Both the position numbers and the translations under genes were made by a program. This document shows positions 8,822 through 18,400 of a stretch of 33,096 nucleotides of DNA, piece by piece. Position 1 is the stretch's first letter; the number at the start of each line of letters is the position of its first letter. A model generated the notes under the pieces. The model had not been told where the DNA came from. It did no database searches and was given only the letters and a program-made list of their open reading frames with translations. This DNA comes from Stramenopiles sp. TOSAG23-6 (Eukaryota; Sar): NCBI GenBank assembly GCA_900128565.1, contig LT635956.1, positions 1 to 33,096 of the forward strand, written 5' to 3'.

Positions 8822-9454
8822 ATGAAGATAATGTTTCGTACTCTCATAAACTGTTTGCTTCTTCTAACACCAGCTATGAGTGTTAACTATACAAAGGATG
8901 ATGCTTGTACCATAATGAAAGATTTAAAATCTTTCGGGGTCGTAAAAGTTTGCGATGATCTTGGATTTTCTGCTTGCAAGGCAATTATCAAACATAATAA
9001 TAATGAAGCATTCTCGTGTGATCTTGTATGTAAAGAAGTTAGTCTAACTTGTTCAGCGGCGTGGAAAGTTGAAGCTACATGGGCAACTTATGAAGGAACT
9101 AAAAAGGACTGTCCAAAGGACGGCGACGGGGAAGTTACACTTTTAGCAACTTCTAAATCATGTGAAGTCTCGAATTCTGATAATAAGTATTGCGAATGCC
9201 AAAATATTAGAGATAAGGACATTTCGGTGTACGATTATCTGCTCATTATCGTTTTCATCACTTTCCCTGTGATCACGCTTATCTGTTTCACTCTTTCGTG
9301 TTGGACCTTAAGGACAGGAAAATTAGCTGAAATTGAGGCTGAAGAAGATGCACATGTTGCGAGACTGGTTAAATCAGCTGATGATTCCGGTCTTAAGAAG
9401 GATATTGAACCAAATGAAGTTAGATCTGCCGAAATGACGACGCTAGTCAAATAA
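8822..9454 (+). CDS. Predicted type I membrane protein with Cys-rich ectodomain; family not recognised
   Basis: From the ATG at 8822 the product is 210 residues. Seen: a hydrophobic signal peptide (TLINCLLLLTPAMS), an ectodomain of about 120 residues with roughly eleven cysteines and one NYT sequon near the mature start, a single membrane helix (YDYLLIIVFITFPVITLICF), then a short acidic tail (EIEAEEDAHVARL). The layout is that of a small cell-surface protein with disulfides. I do not recognise the fold. The reading frame is open 60 bases further upstream but without an ATG, and starting at 8822 or 8831 places the signal peptide at the N-terminus. An AATAAA at 9453-9458 overlaps the TAA stop and may serve as the polyadenylation signal. 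Confidence 0.7.
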   Translation: MKIMFRTLINCLLLLTPAMSVNYTKDDACTIMKDLKSFGVVKVCDDLGFSACKAIIKHNNNEAFSCDLVCKEVSLTCSAAWKVEATWATYEGTKKDCPKDGDGEVTLLATSKSCEVSNSDNKYCECQNIRDKDISVYDYLLIIVFITFPVITLICFTLSCWTLRTGKLAEIEAEEDAHVARLVKSADDSGLKKDIEPNEVRSAEMTTLVK

Positions 9455-9770
9455 TAAAGTTGAAAAAAAAAAAATTAAACAATTCTTTAGACCTGATTAT
9501 AAAGATTTTTGTTTTAGAAGTTTTTAAAATGAGTAAATAAATAGGCTATGTCGATGTAATGAATTCTAATATATATATATATGAAAAATAATTTGTATTT
9601 GTTGTACACAATCCTAATTTTGAATTTTTCGAATGTATGAATTCAATTAAGATGTGATAGATAAATTAAAATTTAATACATATGATCAAAAATAACTATA
9701 TTCTTACTTTTATTTAAAACTTCAACAATGGTAAAGATGTCATTTTATGACTAACACAACACAACAGGTT
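9455..9770. other. Convergent 3' intergenic region
   Basis: This AT-rich spacer lies between two convergent genes. It holds several AATAAA-like and TAAATAAATA words and an ATATATATATAT run near 9571-9582. It probably contains overlapping 3' untranslated regions. No coding sequence is visible. Confidence 0.4.
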
Positions 9771-10568
9771 TTATTTTCGTCTATAAATGTGCACTGAGGA
9801 TTGTCCCCAAGACTGGTGATATTTTTGTTTCAAAATCAATTCAAAACAATCTGATAGTAGAGGTTTCGTGTTTGTAATGAATATTGCACCTGACTGCAAG
9901 AGCTTTCCGCAGACTGAAATTTTCTCCATTAAATTTCCATCGAAGCATGTACTATTAGCAAAAATTATATCACCAATGGACCAATTAAAATATTTCCGTG
10001 GTTTTATCTCTGAATTGGAAGGACTCTTCACAGAAGAAATATCGGCCTGATAAAATTCTATTGTGGTTGGAATTTTTTTTCCCTTTACTTCACTAATATA
10101 CCTTTGGTGGCAACTCTCTGCAAGCTTATGTAAAGTTGGCATTAGCTCTATCCCAATACAACGATTAAATTGTATCCATGGTTGAAGTGCCGCCGAATAT
10201 ACAGTATTTCCGGCCCCGGAACCCAAGTCAATAAACGTCAATTCGGAAGACATTGGTTTACAGTGCTCCATAATATATCGCAAAATTCGACAAATACTAG
10301 GAAACTCCATTACGCCATACGTAAATTTTGGTACGTATCGTTCTCCTCGCTCTACACGATCGGTTATAGAAGCCGCTTTTGCGTCTTTGTAGGGAATAAC
10401 TATTTTTGAAAATGATATTTCAGCCGCAGTCTCTTCTGGTGTAGGTCCTTCGCCTCCTAACCAAATGTCCACAGTTGTAGAATCCGAGTCACTGTCAAAG
10501 TCGCCGAGTGTGTGTAATTTTGTGCTTAAACTATGCATTAGGCATCCAATACTGGAGTCACCACTCAT
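9771..10568 (-). CDS. DOT1-like SAM-dependent methyltransferase
   Basis: The 265-residue single-exon product has a class I methyltransferase core. Motif I is FIDLGSGAGNTVYSAAL (about residues 114-130). Next come CIGIEL with an acidic residue for the SAM ribose, then FYQADIS and DIIFANSTCFDGNLM (motif IV region). The DLGSG-GN...GIE...FANSxxF pattern is that of the DOT1 fold, whose known members methylate histone H3 Lys79. It is shorter than DOT1 proteins and lacks an obvious nucleosome-binding basic tail. A general DOT1-fold methyltransferase with a non-histone target is therefore possible. It diverges from the BAR gene with a 177-bp shared upstream region. Confidence 0.72.
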   Translation of the reverse strand: MSGDSSIGCLMHSLSTKLHTLGDFDSDSDSTTVDIWLGGEGPTPEETAAEISFSKIVIPYKDAKAASITDRVERGERYVPKFTYGVMEFPSICRILRYIMEHCKPMSSELTFIDLGSGAGNTVYSAALQPWIQFNRCIGIELMPTLHKLAESCHQRYISEVKGKKIPTTIEFYQADISSVKSPSNSEIKPRKYFNWSIGDIIFANSTCFDGNLMEKISVCGKLLQSGAIFITNTKPLLSDCFELILKQKYHQSWGQSSVHIYRRK

Positions 10569-10745
10569 ATGAAAATAACTCTGATTGATTTAGATTACTT
10601 TAAAAAATAACCGGAAAGAAGGGCAACTTGCACCGAAATAACGGAAATAACGTCTTTTCCGTTATCTCCTATATTGTATTATTACCTCTAGCTACACCAG
10701 GTCCTACGTACGTACTAAGGTACTACAGAATCCTGAGCTAGTACC
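10569..10745. promoter_or_regulatory. Short divergent promoter with a 10-bp perfect inverted repeat
   Basis: ATAACGGAAA at 10638-10647 is mirrored exactly by TTTCCGTTAT at 10656-10665 with an 8-base spacer. A TACGTACGTA palindrome lies near 10705-10715. The region is the only DNA between the start codons of the DOT1-like and BAR genes, so a shared regulator site is plausible. Confidence 0.45.
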
Positions 10746-12243
10746 ATGGATTTTACTGCAAGTAACATGAACTTCGATGAAGAATTGCAAGCTAAAAGTC
10801 CGATAGGGAAGAGGACAACTATCTTTCAGAGAGCCCGGAACGTAGTAGCGCACAAAACTATACGTATAGCAACAGAGCAACCCGATTCAATGTATACAGA
10901 AGCCTCTGATAACTTCTTCCGTCACGATCAGGAATTACAGGACCTTCATCGAAATGTACAATCCCTTGTAAGCGACGCAACGCGCTTTGCATCATCTTTA
11001 ACAAGGGTAATGGCTTCGCTTGTAACTTTAGGTGAAGATTCAACTATTGTTGGCGATAATGAGATGAGCCGACGAGAACACGCTAAAGTCTGTATGAAAA
11101 TAGCGACGCTAGTAGAACAAAGTTTTGTTCAGCCCTTGGAAACACAGGTATTAAATACACTTGATATAGCATGCTGCAAGAATAGAGAGACAAAAGAAAA
11201 AATGAAGGACCGTCTAAAAATAAAACGCGAATACGACGTAAGTTTATTTTTTTTTCATAGAAAAATTTGTATCAAACAAATTTCGAATTTGTTGAAACGA
11301 TCACTTTTCCAGTTTTCACTCATTTCTAAAAACCATTTTCTAATTTCACACTTCACAGCATTATGTCGAAAAATGTAACAGGTTAAATGTAGAATGTATA
11401 TCGCCATCGTCTTCGTTCAAAAACAAACAACAAACTGAGCAGAAACTGAATCGAAACCAGACTGTATGTTTTCTTTTTTTTTTCTTACAAAAAAATCGAA
11501 TTTTTTTTTCGTACGAAATTTTGTACCTAACAAAAAAAACATTTAAAAAACAATTCACAGTACATAAACTTTCCTTTGCAACTGAAAATTTACGAGAATC
11601 CACTGCTGAGTTGATGGGAGTTTTCAGTGATATGCGAAAACAACAGGCGCCAAAAGGTGCTAAGAAGGAAGCTGTGTGCATTTGGCAAGCTATTTCTGAT
11701 TTATTTTCAAAAGGCCATTCAATTTTCAATAATTCTATCCAATCCATCGGAACAAATAAAAATAATGAAACAGAAGAAATCAGAAAAGTTGAAGATGATT
11801 ACAACAATATTTTTGGAAGTGATGATACAAAAACGAATAGTTTAATTGAAAGTAATATCCTTGATTATAGTTCACATGAAAATGTCGGAAATACATCATC
11901 TCATAGTGAAAATGAATCTTTATATGATCTATATAGTGAAGCACTATCTCCACGTACTGAAAATGAATCTTTATATGATATGTATAGTGAAGCGCTGAAA
12001 TCAAGTCCAAAATTTAGTCATAATCCTACAATGTTGAATGAAACTAAAACCGAAAATGTAGACAATTTTAGTAATCCATTTGCGAACAACCCTAGTACTA
12101 TGCTGAATGAAACTGATAAAACAGAAAATGTAGACAATTTTAGTAATCCATTTGCGAACAACCCTAGTACTATGCTGAATGATAAAACAGAAAATGTAGA
12201 CAATTTTGGTAATCCATTTGCGAACAACCCATTTGAAAAATGA
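10746..12243 (+). CDS. BAR-domain protein with C-terminal NPF repeats (endocytic adaptor-like)
   Basis: Three exons (10746-11237, 11359-11463, 11566-12243) give about 424 residues. The first half is a helical BAR-like region: FFRHDQELQDLHRNVQSLVS, then HAKVCMKIATLVEQSFVQPL, and REYDHYVEKCNRL, the BAR-family Y-D-x-Y helix, which is completed only after splicing. BAR dimers bind and bend membranes. The tail has two ENESLYDxYSEAL repeats (about residues 293-322), then three 23-24 residue repeats, each with NPFANNP, the last ending NPFEK. NPF tripeptides bind EH domains of Eps15-type endocytic proteins. A role in clathrin or actin-linked endocytosis is inferred. The third exon is in frame only if the second intron ends at ACAT or an unusual upstream donor is used. 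Confidence 0.78.
11238..11358 (+). other. Conventional GT-AG intron in the BAR gene carrying part of the introner core
   Basis: It is 121 nt and phase 0 on both sides, with donor GTAAGT and acceptor TTCACAG. Its middle (GAAAAATTTGTATCAAACAA then ATTTCGAATTT) aligns with the core of the intron at 6915-7007 (GAAATTTTGTAACTAACAAA then TTTCGAATTT). It has an ordinary pyrimidine-rich end that the other family members lack. Confidence 0.8.
11464..11565 (+). other. Non-AG introner-type intron in the BAR gene, 102 nt
   Basis: It begins GTATGTTTTCTTTT after codon ACT and ends CACAGTACAT before AAACTTTCC, phase 0 on both sides. The core has TTTCGTACGAAATTTTGTACC then TAAC. Splicing the same donor to the nearby CACAG (ending 11560) shifts the frame and meets TGA within 18 codons. 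A conventional rescue would need a different donor, for example GTATAT at 11393, and would delete 24 codons. Confidence 0.75.
12031..12243 (+). repeat. Three tandem coding repeats of 69, 72 and 72 bp (NPF repeats)
   Basis: Units start at 12031, 12100 and 12172, each opening with an ATG Leu-Asn codon run and containing GTAGACAATTTT, then AATCCATTTGCGAACAAC. Near-identity of the units shows recent tandem duplication. Each unit adds one NPF motif to the BAR protein. Confidence 0.9.
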
Positions 12244-12463
12244 TAATATGGATACCGCGCGAATGCAAAACAATTTATTTACTTAAATTGTATTATTCAA
12301 TGAATAAAATTAATATAATTCGCACAAACCTGTTTTTTGTACCTAAATGTAACGGCGTTTCAATGTTCCATCATTTTGTATATCTTCTTGCAAAAGACTA
12401 CTACTACAATCTTTTTGTTGATTAAGGGACAAGTACACGTAAAGGTGGATTTTCTCTCTCACT
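12244..12463. other. Intergenic spacer before the dynein gene
   Basis: This 220-bp spacer carries an AATAAA at about 12301 that could end the BAR transcript. A TCTCTCTC pyrimidine run lies just before the dynein ATG. No gene is visible. Confidence 0.35.
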
Positions 12464-15400
12464 ATGGGAGACTTATCACCTTTATCGCAACAGTTTCGTC
12501 TAAAGGTTCCACCACCTTCGCCAAGAAGTGGACGGAAATCACCGACACGTACTTTTAAACTCCCAGTACGAGAACCTGGCTCTCCAAGTGCAACACCAAA
12601 AGTCACATCACGAAAAACTTTCAAACGAGTAAAGCCAAGTAATTTTAATCATCCAAATCGTAATAATCTATCCAATCCATCGGTGCCATCATCTAGAGAA
12701 TCACGATATAGTCATTTTAATTCAAAGGAATATATTGCACCAAGCAATCGTATTGCTAGTAACTACACACCTACTGCTGCTGGGCTCTCGTTATCGATCA
12801 TTTCAGATGCACTCAGTGGTCGACCAGGCTTTTCGTCTCCTTCGCGTAAGGAACGATCAAAGCGTAGAATGAATTCGTCAAACAGTCGAACGGTGACGTT
12901 TTCGGCTAGCGATTTTGGGTCTGGGTCGCAAGGACGACGACACGATGACACCGCACGTAGTAACCCAAATTACCTTGACTTAAAGGTTAATCTTGCTCCT
13001 GGTGAAAATATCATTCTTCCTTCTCCTAAACGTGGAAATGAGAGATCAATGCAAGATTTGTTTGAGTGGAGTCCAATTTCAGAAGAAGGTGATGAAGTCA
13101 AGGCTAGCGATTTCAATATAACTAAAAAGACTCGAGGAATAACAGCATTACAAAGATTTAATTCTCAATATCTTCAGCGAAACGTGAATCGTTATTGGCG
13201 TGTACTTCTTAAACAACCTAATGATAAGCTTCCTAAACTTCGGGATACGTGGTTAAAGCATGCACTTATTCGTATGGGTATTATTGCTCAACCTGAACAT
13301 GAAAGTGTGATTGAAAACCTTTTGGTTGAAATCAAAGCTCTTTACTTCTGCTCCTTGCAACAAATTAATTTGGATTATGAAATCAAAAACCCTGATGTTT
13401 CAAATAGACTGAGTATTGACTATGACGCACTTTTATTCTCTCGAAATTGGATGGCTAGTCCAACATCTCAACAAATTATTCAAAATCCACACATGACATT
13501 TGATTGGAAAGTTCTTCGAAATACATTTATTAATAGCAAACGGATTGCCAAAAAGCGCTTACTCATCCAGACATTTTTTGATGTGCTGGAACAAACTATG
13601 CAAGCATTACAAAATATTTGGTATATTCCAAAACAGGTGAAAGACTCTCCACTCAAACATTCCAAGGCATTGGTAGATACAACATTTGTTGATGTTGCTA
13701 CTAAAGACTTTTATAAAATGCTTCCTCTGGAACCAGATCAGTTTTACGATTATGTAGTCAAACAGATAAATACGCATCGATCTCACCTCCGATCAGCTTG
13801 GCTTGACAAAATATTCACAATACTTAGTGCCGTTTCGAAGCGTATGATATCTGAACAATCATCGCCGCAAATGGAAACAACAGTTTCTAAAACAAAAACA
13901 AAAAAATCAAATGGGTCGTCAAAGGGTGTTCATCGCAAAACTACTACCACAAAAAGACACGAACGCAGTGATGAAGATGTATTGTTATCAGCCGCATCTA
14001 CAGTTATGAGCAAACAACTACGATCGTGCTCTGAAAACTCATTAAATGCACTTCTTGGTTGGATGGAATGGATGACTAAAGATAAGCCCAATACACACGC
14101 AGGTTTTCATATCAAGTTAAGTGTCACTCCCCATGTAAAAGAATTGTCAAAAGATTGGGACCAAAACAGCGCTGATAAAAGTGTAGCTATTGGAGACTCT
14201 GATGAAGAACCTGAAGACGACAAGGGCGACTCTACGTCTCAAGATAATTCACCGTTCACTATATCGCCTTCTACTGACGAAATGATTGATATACTAACAA
14301 AATGTGTTGAAAAGATCATGAATGCAGATCAAAACTTTCCATCGGCAAAGCAGCTTGTTTTTCCTGATAAAGAATCTCGTAATCGAACATTGAGTGCATG
14401 TCAAATGAGCAATGAATCTCCAATTGTTCTGCTCGTAAAGGAACGAATTGCTGAAATAGTGCAGAACAATTACTCTGCGCCTCTTGCTCTTCTCGCATCT
14501 TTTGAAAAATTCAAGTCTCTCTTTGATGGTACAGAAGAAGAAACTATCGGCAACACTATAGAACAGATTGAGGAGTTACAGGAATCTGATGAACCGGGAG
14601 CAAGCATTACTGTTCTTGAACTTGTTCGAAAGGAACTTGTTCGCTTGTTTGAAGTAGCGGAAGATGCGTGTAATTTTACTGAAGATACTGTGTTTTATCC
14701 AATGTTTCAGGTGGATGTTGTGGAGTTTAAAAAGGCATTAGAATCTCGAGCACTGTTACTTGCAGATAAGCTGATGTCTGTGGTAGTTCTCGAAAACCGA
14801 AGACAAATGAAATCACTCTGTAGTATCTACGAAAATATGGCCAATGTTTTGATGACAACACCCCAAGACACCACTGCTCTCCGTAAACTTCAAGACTATT
14901 GGATAAAATGCGACGAAATGTTTCTCAAAATGAAGAAAACAGCCAACGAAGAAGTACATAGTCGCGTGCTATTTGTTTTAGAATTGGGCAAATGTTATGA
15001 AGATCAGAATAATGCCCATTTATACGGTGAGGACATAATAATGTATGGGAAACTTTTGGAATGGCCACGGCACATTATGGATTTCCATGAAAGGTCGCGT
15101 ACAATGCAACAATCTAAGAAAGGAGAATTAGAGTCAGTTTTGATGATGCGAAAGAGTACATTTGAAGATGAATTGAAATCATGTTCACTCACATTGTCTA
15201 CGTTGAAAGCAGAGAGTGCCTATACACAAGCCATTGTAAAGAAAAATCTGGCCAAGATTAAGTCTCTAACTAAAGCTCTTGAAAATGCAGAAATGGAAGC
15301 TACTCGAATTAACGAGCAAGAAGTGGAAGTCGGTCTTGATGAACCTACTGGCTACATTGATGATATCAAAACAATGCAAGTTGAAATAAAACCTCTGGGA

Positions 15401-18400
15401 GAGATGTGGCAAAAAATCGAAGAATATTTCACGTACATGCAACAATGGACAAAAACACCGTTATATCAGTTAGATGCAGAGACAATTGAAAATGATGCTG
15501 ATACATTAAAGCGCAATTTTGGAAAGCTTAAGAAAACTTTCACAAAACTTGACTTGTTGGAGGCACTCAAAATTTCTGAGAAAGTTGCAATAAATGTTGA
15601 CACTTTCATGGATGATATGGTGCCACTTCTAATGCTAGTCTGTACACCAGGGTTGCGTCTACGTCACTGGAATAAAATTGCGGAAATAACAAGTCTGGAC
15701 ATTGAATGGCATCAAGAAGCTTGTCTTTCTGAAGTGACTGAGTTAGGTCTTCAAAATTATACAGCATCAATTGAAGAAACGTGTATTACAGGTGTCAAGG
15801 AGTATTCCCTTGAAAAGGCTATGGATAAAATGGAAGAAGAATGGCAAGGAATGACGTTCGAATTGACTGCTTACAGAGACACTGGAACACATATTATCTC
15901 GTCAATTGACGATATCCAACAAATTCTTGATGATCAAATTGTAAAGACCCAAGCAATGCGAGGATCAAGATATATAACACCATTTTTAGATCGTGCAAAT
16001 AAGTGGGAATTTATTCTCAAGAATCTTCAAGACATTATTGATAATTGGCTCAAAGTACAAGGTGTATGGTTGTATCTGGAACCTATTTTTTCATCTGATG
16101 ATATCAATAAACAAATGCCAAAGGAGGGTGAAATGTTTCGAGGAGTAGATAATGTATGGCGCGACTCAATGAAGAAAACATCTGACGAACCCGAAGTACT
16201 CAAAGTTGCTCAACGTAAAGGTTTGGTGAAAAGTTTGTTGAATGCGATTGATGTATTGGAACAGATTCAAAGGGGCTTGAATCAATATTTGGAAACAAAG
16301 AGACTTTTCTTTCCAAGATTTTTCTTTCTTTCTAACGATGAGTTACTTGAAATTCTTGCTGAGACAAAAGACCCTCTTCGTGTGCAACCACATCTTAAAA
16401 AGTGTTTTGAAGGAATCAATAATCTGGTTTTTGAAGATAATCTTGATATTGTAGCAATGAAATCTCGCGAAAAAGAACAAATTGTATTCGATTATGATAA
16501 GATTAATCATAAATTGGTGAATCCAAATGATGCCGCTGGTTGTGTTGAGGTGTGGCTCTTGCAAGTCGAAGAAACGATGCGTCGTTCAGTCGCATTACAG
16601 ACTAACTTGGCTATGATAGATGTAGAAGAACGAGAACGCACAGAATGGCTCACAATATGGCCTGGACAAGTTTGTATTAGTGTATCTCAGAAAAAGTGGA
16701 CCACAGAAGTAGAACAGGCTTTCCTCGATGATAATCTTTCAAGTGTATCACAGACTCTTCAGGATGGTTTAGTCAGTATTGTCAAACTAGTACGCGGGAA
16801 ACTTCCAAAACTAGCTCGAAAAACAATTTCTGCTATTTGTGTAATTGACGTACATAATCGTGATGTTGTGAAAAACATGTGCTCTTTAGGTATTGATTCA
16901 AAAACGGATTTTGATTGGATGGCACAGCTTCGATACTATTATTTCCCTGACTTTGGTTCTGAATTGACTGGAAAGCCAGGAACTATTCGATGTAGAATGA
17001 TATTATCAGAAATTAGCTATGCAAATGAATATTTAGGTAATTCAATGCGTCTTGTGATTACTCCATTAACAGATCGGTGTTACCGCACACTCATTGGTGC
17101 TGTCGCATTGGATCTTGGTGGAGCCCCCGAGGGACCTGCAGGAACAGGGAAAACAGAAACTGTAAAAGATCTTGCAAAAGCTCTGGCTATGCAATGTGTT
17201 GTTTTCAATTGTTCAGATGGTTTAGATTTTAAAGCAATGGCTAAATTTTTCAAAGGTCTGGCTTCATCTGGTGCATGGGCTTGTTTTGATGAGTTCAATC
17301 GAATTGTACTAGAAGTATTGTCTGTTGTTGCACAGCAGATTCTTACGATCCAACGAGCAAAGATCGAAAAGAAAGAAAAATTTCTATTTGAAGGTACAGT
17401 TATTTCTTTGAGAACAACCGCAAATGCGTTTATTACTATGAATCCTGGGTATGCTGGAAGAGCAGAGTTGCCTGATAACCTTAAAGCTCTGTTTCGCACT
17501 GTGGCAATGATGGTTCCAGATTATGCTATGATTGCAGAAATTATCTTATATTCGATGGGTTATTTATTAGGAAAATCACTTTCAGTTAAAATTGTACAAT
17601 GTTATAAATTATGTTCTGAACAGCTTTCAGCGCAGAGACATTATGATTATGGAATGCGGGCTGTAATGGCTGTACTCCGAGCGTCTAATAATTTGAAGCG
17701 AGCCGATATGGACAGAGGAAGTGGCGATACAGATGAAGATGTTTTATGTCTAAGAGCGATTATGGATGTAAATTACGCAAAATTTTTATCACATGATTTA
17801 CCTCTATTCAATGGAATTGTAGGTGATTTGTTTCCTGGAGTTAAACTACCAGAGATTGATCGAACAAACCAACTAAGAGCAATGAGGAAGGCTTGTAAAG
17901 TACTTAAACTACAGCCTACTGCGCCATTTCTTACAAAGACAGTTCAAATATATGAAATGATGGTGGTTCGTCATGGTTTCATGATTGTAGGCCTTCCATT
18001 TGGTGCAAAGACTTCGGCATGGAAAGTATTACAGCTACAAATGGGAATTATGAATGAATGGTATCCTGAGGATACTAGATGGACTCAAGTCCATGTCGTA
18101 GTAATCAATCCAAAAGCGCTAACTATGGGACAGCTATATGGACAATTCGATCCAGTTTCTCATGAATGGACTGATGGTGTGATTCCTATATACTACAGAA
18201 ATATGGCAAATAATAAAATAGGAAAGGCTCCAGACCGAAAATGGATGTTATTTGACGGACCTGTAGATGCTATTTGGATTGAAAATATGAACACTGTGTT
18301 GGACGATAATAAGAAACTTTGTCTAATGTCCGGTGAAATTGTTGCTATGAGTGATGTCATGAGCATGATGTTTGAACCAATGGACTTAGATGTCGCATCA

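Noticed and set aside
1-11565. Euglenid or diplonemid origin because of nonconventional introns
   Set aside because: Neighbouring genes switch strand often, the DNA is AT-rich, conventional GT-AG introns coexist, and no spliced-leader signal can be shown from this window. Left open rather than asserted.
17080-17499. 139-codon minus-strand ORF opposite dynein AAA1
   Set aside because: It is a mirror of highly conserved dynein coding sequence and has no recognisable domain.
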